Below are positions 1 through 9,350 of a stretch of 64,000 nt of DNA, piece after piece. The position numbers were made by a program, and so were the translations under genes. Each line of letters opens with the position of its first letter. Position 1 is the first letter of the stretch. Origin of the DNA: CAZSAL01 sp964604825 (GTDB lineage: Bacteria > Elusimicrobiota > Elusimicrobia > 2-01-FULL-59-12); NCBI GenBank assembly GCA_964604825.1, contig CAZSAL010000004.1:27670-91669 (forward strand), read 5' to 3'. The notes below the pieces were generated by a model, which saw nothing but the letters and a program-made list of their open reading frames with translations, was not told the DNA's origin and did no database searches.

Positions 1-1
1 A

Positions 2-820
2 TGCGCAGCAAATCTCAGTCAATTTTTCAAAATTAAGGGCCGTATCATCCCGACTTGTTCCGCGTGTACATCGGGGAGTCAGGGTATAGGGTACGCCTAT
101 GAAGCCATTAAAAACGGATATCAACGTGTCATGGTCGGCGGGGGCGCCGAAGAACTACACCTGGCTGCAACCGTTGTCTTTGATGTTATGTTCGCGACTT
201 CTACACAAAATCAAAAGCCTACGTCAACGCCCAGACCATTTGATAAACACCGAGACGGCCTCGTTATCGGTGAAGGGGCTGGAACATTGATTGTGGAAGA
301 CTTGGTTCACGCGAGAACCAGAGGCGCTACCATTTATGCCGAGTTGGTAGGCTTTGGTACTAATAGCGATGGTGCTCATATTGTAAATCCCAGCATCGAC
401 GGTATGGAAGCCGCCATGCGACTTGCGCTTGACGACGCAAAGCTCCGACCCTCAGGCATCGGGTATGTCAACGCCCACGGCACTGCAACGGAGTTGGGTG
501 ATATTGCTGAAACTCAGGCGACTGCTCGAATCTTCGGTAAACATATGCCCATTAGCTCTCTGAAGAGCTATATGGGTCATACCCTCGGAGCCTGCGGCGC
601 TTTGGAGGCTTGGATGTCTATCGAGATGATGCGAGAAGGATGGTTTGCTCCAACCCTTAATTTACGTGACGTCGACAAGCGTTGTGGCCGTTTGGACTAC
701 ATTCGAAAGAAGCCTCGGGAGCTAAAAGTGGACTATGTGATGTCGAATAATTTTGCCTTCGGCGGCGTGAACACTTCACTCATCTTCAGGCGCTGGTCGG
801 GTTCCGGTGGATTACACTGA
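2..820 (+). CDS. beta-ketoacyl-ACP synthase (KAS II/FabF-like), 5' truncated
   Basis: The reading frame is open to the left edge, so the N-terminus lies outside the window. The visible part contains the nucleophile elbow SACTSGSQGIGYA (Cys codon at 65-67), the first His motif NAHGTAT and the second GHTLGACG, so the Cys-His-His thiolase-fold triad is complete. The RPFDKHRDGLVIGEGAG and NNFAFGGVN stretches are typical of FabF-type condensing enzymes, which join malonyl-ACP to a growing acyl chain in the cytoplasm. An outer-membrane barrel protein and an FAD oxidoreductase follow, a setting seen in aryl-polyene-type loci. That pathway assignment is inference; plain fatty-acid synthesis is the alternative. 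Confidence 0.88.
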   Translation, partial: CAANLSQFFKIKGRIIPTCSACTSGSQGIGYAYEAIKNGYQRVMVGGGAEELHLAATVVFDVMFATSTQNQKPTSTPRPFDKHRDGLVIGEGAGTLIVEDLVHARTRGATIYAELVGFGTNSDGAHIVNPSIDGMEAAMRLALDDAKLRPSGIGYVNAHGTATELGDIAETQATARIFGKHMPISSLKSYMGHTLGACGALEAWMSIEMMREGWFAPTLNLRDVDKRCGRLDYIRKKPRELKVDYVMSNNFAFGGVNTSLIFRRWSGSGGLH

Positions 821-831
821 TTGCCAGAGGC

Positions 832-1458
832 TTGACCGCCGTATTTGCCCTTCACCTCCTGACCGCCGCAGCGATGGCCGCGACCGTGGAACTGATGCCG
901 ATGGTCGGATTCCAAGTTAACGGATCGAAGGATTTGGTAGGCCCGCGCAATGACCGAATGGACCTCAAAAACGTTGCTTTACGAGGAGTCTCAATCGGAT
1001 ATATGAACAAAGATAATGGAGAACTTGAATTTTCCTGGACACGAGCGAACAGCTCAGCGCAAATTCAACGATCCGGCGGCTTCCCTTCGGACCAATTTGA
1101 TGTGAAAATCGACCAATTTCACCTCAATGCTCTTTACATGTTTAGTGATGATGCCGTACAGCCCTTCATACTGATTGGCGCAGGGGCCACACACCTGGCG
1201 CCGGTAACAGACCGCTCACCGACGACCCTATTTTCGATGGCACTTGGTGGCGGTGTGAAATGGCTTTGGAACGATTACATTGGCCTCCGGCTGGACGGCA
1301 GATGGACTCCAGCCCTTTCACCTCAGGGCACGCATTTCTTCTGCGATAACACCGGAGACACGGGATGTTACAGCACGCAAGCCAATTCCTACGCCAGCCA
1401 TGTTGTCCCCGCACTGCAAAGCTTTGAATTCACCAGCGGATTGCTCTTAAGGTATTAA
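832..1458 (+). CDS. outer-membrane beta-barrel protein
   Basis: This 208-residue protein uses a TTG start 12 bases after the ketosynthase stop. A short hydrophobic leader with an AMA cleavage-like end (about residues 1-16) is followed by alternating hydrophobic and polar strands. It ends GLLLRY, with the terminal aromatic expected of barrel proteins inserted by the Bam machinery. Glycine-rich strands (ALGGGVKWLWNDYIGLRLDGRW) resemble OmpW/OmpA-like porin-type barrels. The close spacing suggests cotranscription with the ketosynthase. No substrate can be read from the sequence, and a slightly longer leader starting at an upstream non-ATG codon is possible. Confidence 0.7.
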   Translation: MTAVFALHLLTAAAMAATVELMPMVGFQVNGSKDLVGPRNDRMDLKNVALRGVSIGYMNKDNGELEFSWTRANSSAQIQRSGGFPSDQFDVKIDQFHLNALYMFSDDAVQPFILIGAGATHLAPVTDRSPTTLFSMALGGGVKWLWNDYIGLRLDGRWTPALSPQGTHFFCDNTGDTGCYSTQANSYASHVVPALQSFEFTSGLLLRY

Positions 1459-2690
1459 TCTTTCTGCATTCGAACATGATCCGCGAGCGTCTTAACCGCA
1501 CGCGCATGCTGTTTAACAAATGGATTAGTGTCATCCCAGACATATCCCGCCAGTACTGAGCAAATCTGCTTTTTGATTTTCGGGTCTTGTACCTTGGAGA
1601 AAAAGATCTCCTGCAAATCCCCGTTATACCAGCCGGTTACATAGGTCCGGAAAGTATTGATTCCACGCATCATGTAGTCAACATACTCCTTTTGGAAATC
1701 GACCTCTCCGCCCTTCAATTTACGCGAAACTAACTTTGCCGCCACCGATCCTGACTCCATGGCGAAGGTGACTCCCGAAGAGAACACGGGATCAAGGAAT
1801 TCCGTCGCATTTCCAACCGTCACATAGCCCTTATCAAAGAATTTAGTTGATGTAATGGCGTAGCCTTCGATTGTGCGGGGCTCAATGACCATTTCTTGGT
1901 CAATAAATCGATCACGTAAGTAACGGGAGTCCCTAATCAACGCTCGCATGCGATCCGAATTCCCGGAAGGGTACGTTTGAAAAAACTCAGGGCTCCCCAC
2001 GTAACCAACGGAGGTATTTCCGTTTGAAAAGGGAATAATCCAAATCCAGACATCGCGCTTATGAACTACGACCGTGATCCTGTTTCCTCCAACACCTTCA
2101 GGCCGATGACTGTCTTTCATGTGCGTAAAATGTGTTTTTCGAGGATCGAAGCTGGATCGCTTATTTAGACCCAGCATGGTTGGAACGACCCGTCCATATC
2201 CACTCGCGTCAATCACGTAGCGAGCACTGATTTGCTTCCTGTGCCCGTTTGCATCTCGCAAAGTCGTTACAGACGGCTCATCATCATTGAATTGTATCGA
2301 GACGACTTCCATTTCGAATTCTATTTGAACGCCTTTCCTGACCACTTCTTCTGCCAAGATCTGGTCAAAGTCAGCACGGGGTACTTGCCACGTCCATGAC
2401 CAACCTTTCGTGAATTGTTCGGAGAAATTAAAGTCACAGGCTTTATCATCCATGAAGAATTGGGCACCATACTTCTTCTGAAACCCAGCCTTTTTGACGG
2501 CTTCTAGAAGCCCGGTCTCGTCCAAGTGGTCCATGACCCTCGGCAGGAGGCTCTCGCCTATTACAAATCGTGGGAATTTAGCCTTTTCGATAACCCGCAC
2601 GTTAAGTCCGCTTTGATGAACGATAGAGGCAGCGATGCATCCGGCAGGCCCCGCTCCAATTACTAATACCTCTGTCTTTTCAATATCCAT
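1455..2690 (-). CDS. FAD-dependent oxidoreductase (tryptophan halogenase / geranylgeranyl reductase-like)
   Basis: This 411-residue flavoprotein has the N-terminal dinucleotide-binding motif VLVIGAGPAGCIAAS (about residues 9-23) and a PRFVIGESLLPRVMDHL segment typical of the flavin-dependent halogenase/geranylgeranyl reductase superfamily. A second FAD motif, GYVTVGNATEFLDPVFSSGVTFAMESG, lies near residue 290. The halogenase WxWxIP signature appears only loosely (VWIWIIPFSNG). Relatives occur in aryl-polyene, flexirubin and other pigment clusters, acting as reductases or hydroxylases. It is convergent with the barrel gene, overlapping it by 4 bases. Substrate unknown. Confidence 0.82.
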   Translation of the reverse strand: MDIEKTEVLVIGAGPAGCIAASIVHQSGLNVRVIEKAKFPRFVIGESLLPRVMDHLDETGLLEAVKKAGFQKKYGAQFFMDDKACDFNFSEQFTKGWSWTWQVPRADFDQILAEEVVRKGVQIEFEMEVVSIQFNDDEPSVTTLRDANGHRKQISARYVIDASGYGRVVPTMLGLNKRSSFDPRKTHFTHMKDSHRPEGVGGNRITVVVHKRDVWIWIIPFSNGNTSVGYVGSPEFFQTYPSGNSDRMRALIRDSRYLRDRFIDQEMVIEPRTIEGYAITSTKFFDKGYVTVGNATEFLDPVFSSGVTFAMESGSVAAKLVSRKLKGGEVDFQKEYVDYMMRGINTFRTYVTGWYNGDLQEIFFSKVQDPKIKKQICSVLAGYVWDDTNPFVKQHARAVKTLADHVRMQKD

Positions 2691-2893
2691 TCGCTCTTTG
2701 CATTTTATAAGAGCTGGAAAAGAAATTCTGAAAATACGTGCATATTATGTTGGCCGAATTAAGGGGATCTTCCTTCCGTATGGCTAGGCCTTTGAGTGAA
2801 TCCTCCACAAATGAGTATTACATCTTATCTTGTCAGTGCAGAGGTACAATGATTAAGCCCACCTGAAATCAGACTTCGCAGTATAAGGATCGC

Positions 2894-3061
2894 GTGAATA
2901 AATTCGACAAGGACACCGGATGGACCCAGACCAAGGCCATGTCGGCTTGTGGTTGTGGTCACAGGGAGAAGAGCCATCGACCCATCAGCCGGAAATGCAG
3001 TTTGTGCGACTGCCAGCAATTCAAGCCCGCTCAAAAATCGAAAACACATGACCCACGATAG
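2894..3061 (+). CDS. small Cys-rich putative zinc-binding protein (55 aa)
   Basis: A GTG-initiated frame of 55 codons is preceded by AAGGA at a 4-base spacing. The product carries a CGCGH cluster (about residues 23-27) followed about 15 residues later by CSLCDC, together six possible zinc ligands, in a basic, Lys/Arg-rich context. The pattern looks like a small treble-clef or zinc-ribbon protein, but I recognise no family. It stands alone between a minus-strand flavoenzyme and rmuC. The remainder of 2691-3205 holds no other supportable gene. Confidence 0.45.
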   Translation: MNKFDKDTGWTQTKAMSACGCGHREKSHRPISRKCSLCDCQQFKPAQKSKTHDPR

Positions 3062-3205
3062 TGTCGCATGGACGGTTCAGCCAGTGTTAACAAGCGCCGT
3101 AAAACCGAACCCGTAATTCATCCTATACGGGTGTATAATCTGGGCTAAATGTGGCTGTTCATCACGATTTATTCTGAGTCGAACAATTCATAAGGTCGAG
3201 ACAAA

Positions 3206-4429
3206 ATGGAAATACTGATCGCTGTCGGGTGTTTTACGGCAGGATTTCTTGTGGCGTGGGCGGTGTTCGGTCGTTCGCGAGGAATCCCTCGGGAACAGTA
3301 TGACAATCTCCTCAAGGAGAAAACGGAAGCGACCAGCGCGGTTTTGGGGTTAACCGGGAATGTCAGCCGTTTGGAAGCCGAAAAACAGGGGCTTCTGGAA
3401 AAACTGAAATCCGATAAGGCGGACCTCGAAAACATCCAACAGAAATTTGAGGATCGCTTTAAAACTCTTGCGCAGGAAATTCTTGAAGCTCAACAAAAGA
3501 AGTTCCAGGAGTCCGGCGAGGCTGGCATCAAGTCCCTTGTTGATCCGCTTTGGAAACAGCTGAAAGACCTGCAGGAATACGCGATCGAGGCCAAAACCTT
3601 GAATCAGGATATGACTAAGGAAACCAAAAGCCTGGTCACCGCACTGCGCGGGGACTCCACAACGCAGGGACGCTGGGGGGAAATGCAGCTAAACCACATC
3701 TTAGATCGTTCAGGCCTCAAGGAAGGTGAAGGCTATGTGGTTCAAGGGAAGGGCCTTGGGCTCAAAGGGGAAGATGGGGAACTTCAAAAACCGGACGTTA
3801 TAATCAACATCCCAGATCCCGAGAAACCCAAGCACTTGATCATCGATTCCAAGGTCTCTCTTACCTCTTACGACGCCTACGTCAATTCGGATGACATGGA
3901 TGTCAAACAACAATCCATCAAGGAATTTTTAGTCTCGATAAGAAATCACGTTGATGATCTGGGTGGCAAACGTTACGACCGAAGCGAAAAGCTGAATTCG
4001 CCTGATTTCGTCTTAATGTTTATTCCTATTGAAGGAGCCTTCGCATTGGCCGTCCAATCGGATAAGGACATTTTCGCCGATGCCTGGGAAAAGCACATCG
4101 TCATCGCCAGCCCTACCACGCTTTTGGCGACCCTGAGAACGGTAGCCGCCCTATGGAGCCAAGAACGGGTCAGCCGCAACGTCCTGGCTATCGCCGAACG
4201 AGCAGGCAAGCTGCATGAAAAATTCGCGGGGTTCCTGGGCGATCTCGAAGAAGTCGGTAAGAAACTCAAAAGTGCCCAATCCAGTTATGATGAAGCGATC
4301 AACAAGATCACTGGCCGTGGAGGCCTCACATCTCAAGTCGAATCCCTCAAATCCCTGGGTGCCAAAACCTCCAAAACAATCGACGCAAAATTCTTGCCAG
4401 TCACTGAAAACGAGAGTGACAAATACTAA
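3206..4429 (+). CDS. rmuC: DNA recombination protein RmuC family
   Basis: This 407-residue protein begins with one N-terminal membrane-type helix (about residues 3-21). A coiled coil follows (about residues 30-100, rich in Glu, Lys and Leu), then the RmuC nuclease-like core with GRWGEMQLNHILDRSGL, PDVIINIPDPEKPKHLIIDSKVSLTSYDAY and MFIPIEGAFALA. The D-x-K of IIDSK matches the PD-(D/E)xK-like active centre proposed for the family. RmuC limits rearrangements at inverted repeats in E. coli. Here it is directly upstream of the nitrilase-like and SMC-like genes (7-base gap), so it may be cotranscribed with the defence island. Confidence 0.93.
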   Translation: MEILIAVGCFTAGFLVAWAVFGRSRGIPREQYDNLLKEKTEATSAVLGLTGNVSRLEAEKQGLLEKLKSDKADLENIQQKFEDRFKTLAQEILEAQQKKFQESGEAGIKSLVDPLWKQLKDLQEYAIEAKTLNQDMTKETKSLVTALRGDSTTQGRWGEMQLNHILDRSGLKEGEGYVVQGKGLGLKGEDGELQKPDVIINIPDPEKPKHLIIDSKVSLTSYDAYVNSDDMDVKQQSIKEFLVSIRNHVDDLGGKRYDRSEKLNSPDFVLMFIPIEGAFALAVQSDKDIFADAWEKHIVIASPTTLLATLRTVAALWSQERVSRNVLAIAERAGKLHEKFAGFLGDLEEVGKKLKSAQSSYDEAINKITGRGGLTSQVESLKSLGAKTSKTIDAKFLPVTENESDKY

Positions 4430-4436
4430 TGCAGCT

Positions 4437-6164
4437 ATGCAGTTAAAGTACATAGATCAATTCCTAGCGGCCAATGGCCTCGCAAACCCATCTTTGGCTG
4501 TCCTTCGTTCAACGGGGGACCGTTATGATGCGATGCTTCTTCAGCCTGACTCTGAAGTTGTATGTCGGAATGATTTTATCGGTAATGCCGACCCCACAAC
4601 AGCGGATAAGAAGCACTTGGCTTTCTTTCAGCTCGCCTCCTCTAAAGCAGTCCACCTCGCTATAACTCCAGAATACTCGACTCCTTGGCAAACCGTTGAG
4701 AAACTTATTAATCGGTCAGTTATGCCTTCGGACGATGCGCTATGGGTGATTGGCTGTGAAGCCATAACCCCTGCTGCACTATCAACATTTCGGCAAGAGC
4801 ATCCAAGCGTGACTTGGATAATTCCTGAATCGCCACAGCGTGGTACACGTACCTTTTTAGATCCGCTGTTGTACCTGTTCAAAACACGGACTCAAGCTGG
4901 AGATAGCAAGATCGTTAGCCTGGTGCAATTCAAGACTCAAGAAATGGGGGGAGATCGTGACGCCTTCCTGGAGCGGAATAACTTAATCAAGGGTGATACG
5001 ATCTTTATTCTAAGAAACGATGAGGGTTCCATCTACCTGTTCACGCTTATTTGTTCAGATGCTTTGAGTTTTACGCCCAGAGACCTTAAGAACCCAGAAC
5101 AACCGCATCTTATATTGCACATCCAACTTAACCCCGACCCACGACATCCGGCCATCCAGAAATACCGTAAGGACTTATTTGACACAAAATCGGACAACAA
5201 GGAAATTCTATGCTTGAACTGGGCTAGAAACATCCGTGTTCAAGGCAAAGACGATCCTTTAAACGAGATTTCGGGATCGGCTATATACACCAAGTCCCCC
5301 GAACTCGATACAAGGGACGCATCCGTATTGAACAACCATGCGGGTGGTCTATATTTGACGCATTGGAAATCGGCTCGAGGAAATGTTTTTTTTCTCAACT
5401 ATATTGAGTCTGTGTTCTACTTTTCATCAACACGCCCATCACAAACGGAAGCTCCCCCTCAAACCGCAACTAGAACGGGACCTCAGATGATGTCGACTTT
5501 TCGCTGGGATTCTCGCGGACTTGATTGGCTGCAGGTCTCAGAGGCTGATAGCGGCATAGCAGGGCTTTGCAGTCAATTCGATCTGGCGCAATTTAAACGG
5601 ACCGCCGCATCGGATAATCCTCTAGAATTCGAGCGCCTGCTAACGCTTTCATGTGGGCTGATAAAAGGCACTACATGGAACCCATCGCCAGACTTTTTGC
5701 GAATATTTGAGATCGACGACAAAGAGCTTGTTTTTAGAGTGGCCTTTTGCCAGGACCCACACCCAGATGCTAGCGCTTTCAGAGGTCGCACACTCAATCA
5801 CTTGAAGGCATTGCGTGACATCTTGGCTGATCCTAGCCAATTCCCGATGACAATTGCTGACTTGGCTGGTAATTGTGAGATCAAATACATGTCTGCAGAA
5901 GCACCATTGAACCTATTCTCGGTCACGACGGGAGATCCCGCATTCGTTGCTTATGTTGGTCACGAAGGATCGCTTGCCGATAAGCGACAGCTTTACGATA
6001 AGATGGTCACATTCTGCTCTGCCAAGGATAATGCCCGGAGTCGGGTTGTTTTGTGGTACCACGTCGGTCTTAGCATAGACAAAGTATTCGATCAGACTGC
6101 TCCAACTGTTGCCAAGGACTTAACTGAACCACCTCAATCGATCGTCAAGGATTCTAACCCATGA
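4437..6164 (+). CDS. nitrilase-fold protein, putative defence effector
   Basis: This 575-residue protein has an N-terminal domain that looks like the carbon-nitrogen hydrolase (nitrilase) superfamily. Glu79 in ITPEYSTPW, Lys166 in LVQFKTQE and Cys206 in LFTLICSDAL are in the right order and rough spacing for the Glu-Lys-Cys triad, and the Cys strand resembles the ICYD motif. The C-terminal half (about residues 300-575) is unrecognised. The first in-frame ATG after the rmuC stop is used; an open frame runs back into rmuC but that part is out of register with its protein. The stop overlaps the SMC ATPase start (ATGA), which implies a two-gene unit with translational coupling. Function as an antiphage effector is inference. 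Confidence 0.62.
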   Translation: MQLKYIDQFLAANGLANPSLAVLRSTGDRYDAMLLQPDSEVVCRNDFIGNADPTTADKKHLAFFQLASSKAVHLAITPEYSTPWQTVEKLINRSVMPSDDALWVIGCEAITPAALSTFRQEHPSVTWIIPESPQRGTRTFLDPLLYLFKTRTQAGDSKIVSLVQFKTQEMGGDRDAFLERNNLIKGDTIFILRNDEGSIYLFTLICSDALSFTPRDLKNPEQPHLILHIQLNPDPRHPAIQKYRKDLFDTKSDNKEILCLNWARNIRVQGKDDPLNEISGSAIYTKSPELDTRDASVLNNHAGGLYLTHWKSARGNVFFLNYIESVFYFSSTRPSQTEAPPQTATRTGPQMMSTFRWDSRGLDWLQVSEADSGIAGLCSQFDLAQFKRTAASDNPLEFERLLTLSCGLIKGTTWNPSPDFLRIFEIDDKELVFRVAFCQDPHPDASAFRGRTLNHLKALRDILADPSQFPMTIADLAGNCEIKYMSAEAPLNLFSVTTGDPAFVAYVGHEGSLADKRQLYDKMVTFCSAKDNARSRVVLWYHVGLSIDKVFDQTAPTVAKDLTEPPQSIVKDSNP

Positions 6165-9100
6165 ATCTTGCAAGCCTAGAAACCTTCCTAGATAAGAATT
6201 TTCAAGTCGTGGAGCATCGTAAGTCTGAACGGATAATCACCGCCCACTTGATTCGTCGGGAATGCGTTGTGGCAATGTACTTTTTCGATTACAGTGAACA
6301 TATCTTGGAACCCGGGTTTAACCTCTCGACCTTCCAAGAAGACAATATAGCTAAGGAATATTACAAGCAGAGTTCATGGCTGCAATGGAATATGAATCTC
6401 ATTTTTGTAATGACACCAGAGCACTTTCATAATATCGCTGGGTCACCCACGCAAATCTCAATCGAAGCCGATCGTTTGTACTGCCGCAAGCATATTTGCT
6501 CTGTCACAGACCTCGACTCATTATTCCCGCTATCAAAGCCGATCTTTTCTGACAGCCAAGGGATGAGTTCTGACTTGACCAGCCGTTGGCATGAGAAATT
6601 AGCCGGCGCTGGACTTCATGATGTGTTGTCGGAGGCCCCATTTGCGCAAGTCATTCGGGAAATCATCGAGCCGCCATCCGACAAGGTTCCTTCTCCTCAG
6701 ATTGACCTTAGCACAAGAGATGTCAGCGACAACGCTGGATTAAAAGTGCAGCTGGATAGGCTAGATATTAGGAACTTTCGCGTGAAACCATCCCACAAAG
6801 CCTATAAATTAGGCATGGTTAATATTATTTGTGGTCCAAATGGCGTCGGTAAAACGTCTTTTCTCGAGGCCATCGAACTATGTCTATGCGGCCGAACGTT
6901 CCGCGGTGGCGCGCAACTCGGAAGCGATATAGCTTACTGGGTTCGAGGTTTAGGACAATCGCTTACACTTGCGCTCGATGACAACAGGCTCTATCAGAGT
7001 CGCGATCTGCGCTGGTACAACAATCGGTATTCTAGGGGGAATAATCTCTCTCATAGTTTTAATAAATTCAATTTCTACGACACAGATCAGGCCTATAGGC
7101 TCTCATACAAGACCGACCCCAATGAAATCCGGTCTGCCTTTGCAAGTCTGGCGCTGGGAGAACGAGTCAACTTTTTCGACGAACGCATTCGCCGTGTGCG
7201 TCATGAACTCGGAGATGAACTAATTCGCCGACAGGCTAGGATAAAGGCTCTTGAGGCCCAGATTCAACAAAATGAATTAGAAATTAAGGAGCTATCGCTG
7301 GGCCTGCCCCCACCCGAGCCAATACTGGAGGTTCTAACGAATGATCTCCGCCGCATTTTATGGAAAGGATCTATTCCTCTCGAGAACGACAATAATCTAT
7401 CGACGATAGAAGCGCCGCTCCTTGACGCTCGATCTAAACTCCGAGAATTAATGCAAATCCTAAACCCTTGGGTTTCGCCTCTTTCCAAGAAAGCGATCGC
7501 CGATGTAGATACCAAGCTCAGTAAAGTTCTTTCGAAAGTCGCAGAATTGGAAGCCCGAATTGAGAATTCCTCTAAATCAGGTAATGCGACGCAGACCGCG
7601 ATCAACGGAAAGCTCCGGACTGTTGAATTGTTAAAACGCGCATTGGAGTATGCACGCATTGGGCCCTGGAACCGCTTTTCAGGTGTAGACGAACGCATTG
7701 CTAAGCTGGAAAACACTTTGACTCGCCTAGATGTTGTTCTTCAACTCATATCGGACTGCGATACGACACTTTTCCAAGACAATCATACGCCCGTCTTGAC
7801 ATACGTACAACAGCTGACTTCAAAATGCGAAGCCTTTCAAGCTGAATTAGATCGCATGAGCAAAGCAATTAACAATTTACGTAAAACATTAGACCACCTG
7901 GGTCAACTGAGTTCCGATCTACGCAGAATTGGTTTAGAGATCATCTCTCTCAAGCCGGATTCAGAGGAGTGTCCGCTTTGCCATGCAAATCATCCAAAGG
8001 GGGAGCTGAAGGTTCATGTAGAGCAGGTGGATTCGAGGCTAGCGACCTTGCCCGATTTGGAAAAGCTAAATGCGCAATACAGTAAGCTAACTACTAATTT
8101 AAAAGATGCCCGACAACTACTTGATTCTGCCCGGATGATTCAACGCGCAATCCGCGAGTATTCTTCAGCTCCGAACAGTGACCGAGTGGATTTCGTGGCG
8201 GCTATCGCTTCATTGAAGGGGATTTTACCAGCTCGTGAAATTGCCGCAAACGAGCATGGCCGGGAGGTCGCATTTCGGCAATCTTTAGCGGCTAAGAGGC
8301 TTTCAGAAGATGACCTACGGACCATCGCTGCCGACTTAACGGAAATGAAGGACGGGTTTCAATTGCATTTGCAAACTGAAGAATCTCTGTCTGTACAACT
8401 CAATAACTTGAATGAAGAAATACTGACACTCCGTCAAGAACTGACAAAGCATGGCGCTGAGCGTCAGCGTGATCAGCAAGCTTTGCTAACATTGTGTCAG
8501 GATGTGTTAATCGAGGAAACCGATACCCAGAAATCACTTCTTATCATACGCTCAAGATCCACAGCGTGCCGACGTGCTATTGGGAATCTTCAGGATATAG
8601 AGCAGGCAATTGACGTCTCAGACGACATGATCCTGACTGATTTACTAAATGTTACTGAACGTGCCTTAGGATACCTCGGCAAACTCAACCAACTCAGGAC
8701 TGAAGCCCAAAGCCGGACAAAAGCGTTGCAATTTCGAAGCAACGCAGTTGCAACGCTCAAGGCACAACATTTGGCAGAAAGCGAACCTCTCCGCCGGATA
8801 AAGAATGCGCTCGAACCACTAGAATATATTGTTCAACACGACAACAAGGAACAAGCGTTAGAAACATTCTTCGCTGCCTACAGGGATAGAATTCTGCAAA
8901 TATTTCGGACAATGCATTCCCCGAGGGAATTCGATGACATCATGATAAGCGATAGTACGGTCACTTTGCGCAATCTAAATGGGAATATTTCTGGTTTAAA
9001 CAATATTAGCACCGGCCAACGAGCGGCGCTCGCACTTTCCATATTTCTGTCCCTCAATGCCTCTCTGCAAGATGGCCCATCAATGATTCTCATTGATGAT

Positions 9101-9274
9101 GCTGTTGCCAATGTGGATGACATTAATTGCGTAGCCTTTTTAGATTTTCTAAGGGAATTTGCGGTTACAAGGAAGAGACAGCTGTTCTTTGCAACAGCAA
9201 ATACGAGACTCGCAAATCTATTTACTAAGAAGTTTTCTTTCTTGGGTGACGAATTCGTAAATATTACCCTATGA
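6161..9274 (+). CDS. SMC/Rad50-like ATPase with zinc hook and N-terminal extension
   Basis: This 1037-residue ATPase has a Walker A motif GPNGVGKTSF near residue 224 and long coiled coils (about 340-600 and 610-900). They are separated by a zinc hook CPLC near residue 604. The ABC signature ISTGQRAALALS lies near 948 and Walker B MILIDDAVANVDD near 973. About 200 residues precede the ATPase and match nothing I recognise; they could be a fused accessory subunit. Architecture and the ATGA coupling to a putative effector are like Lamassu (LmuB) and other ABC/SMC defence systems. The Rad50-type zinc hook suggests dimers sensing DNA ends or structures. The gene is visibly more A/T-rich than the conjugative region downstream. 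Confidence 0.85.
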   Translation: MNLASLETFLDKNFQVVEHRKSERIITAHLIRRECVVAMYFFDYSEHILEPGFNLSTFQEDNIAKEYYKQSSWLQWNMNLIFVMTPEHFHNIAGSPTQISIEADRLYCRKHICSVTDLDSLFPLSKPIFSDSQGMSSDLTSRWHEKLAGAGLHDVLSEAPFAQVIREIIEPPSDKVPSPQIDLSTRDVSDNAGLKVQLDRLDIRNFRVKPSHKAYKLGMVNIICGPNGVGKTSFLEAIELCLCGRTFRGGAQLGSDIAYWVRGLGQSLTLALDDNRLYQSRDLRWYNNRYSRGNNLSHSFNKFNFYDTDQAYRLSYKTDPNEIRSAFASLALGERVNFFDERIRRVRHELGDELIRRQARIKALEAQIQQNELEIKELSLGLPPPEPILEVLTNDLRRILWKGSIPLENDNNLSTIEAPLLDARSKLRELMQILNPWVSPLSKKAIADVDTKLSKVLSKVAELEARIENSSKSGNATQTAINGKLRTVELLKRALEYARIGPWNRFSGVDERIAKLENTLTRLDVVLQLISDCDTTLFQDNHTPVLTYVQQLTSKCEAFQAELDRMSKAINNLRKTLDHLGQLSSDLRRIGLEIISLKPDSEECPLCHANHPKGELKVHVEQVDSRLATLPDLEKLNAQYSKLTTNLKDARQLLDSARMIQRAIREYSSAPNSDRVDFVAAIASLKGILPAREIAANEHGREVAFRQSLAAKRLSEDDLRTIAADLTEMKDGFQLHLQTEESLSVQLNNLNEEILTLRQELTKHGAERQRDQQALLTLCQDVLIEETDTQKSLLIIRSRSTACRRAIGNLQDIEQAIDVSDDMILTDLLNVTERALGYLGKLNQLRTEAQSRTKALQFRSNAVATLKAQHLAESEPLRRIKNALEPLEYIVQHDNKEQALETFFAAYRDRILQIFRTMHSPREFDDIMISDSTVTLRNLNGNISGLNNISTGQRAALALSIFLSLNASLQDGPSMILIDDAVANVDDINCVAFLDFLREFAVTRKRQLFFATANTRLANLFTKKFSFLGDEFVNITL

Positions 9275-9350
9275 GACCCTCGATCAAGTATTTAGAAGAA
9301 TTGGCGCTCATCATTTGTTCGAATCGCCGTACATCCTTAATAGGTATCTG

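Noticed and set aside
4215..4436. Extended N-terminus of the nitrilase-like gene inside rmuC
   Set aside because: This stretch is the rmuC coding sequence read out of frame; the protein-like pattern begins at the ATG at 4437.
4437..9274. Calling the nitrilase/SMC pair simply Lamassu
   Set aside because: The SMC partner fits, but no separate lmuC-like gene is seen and the effector assignment rests on motif reading only; kept as a related but unassigned system.
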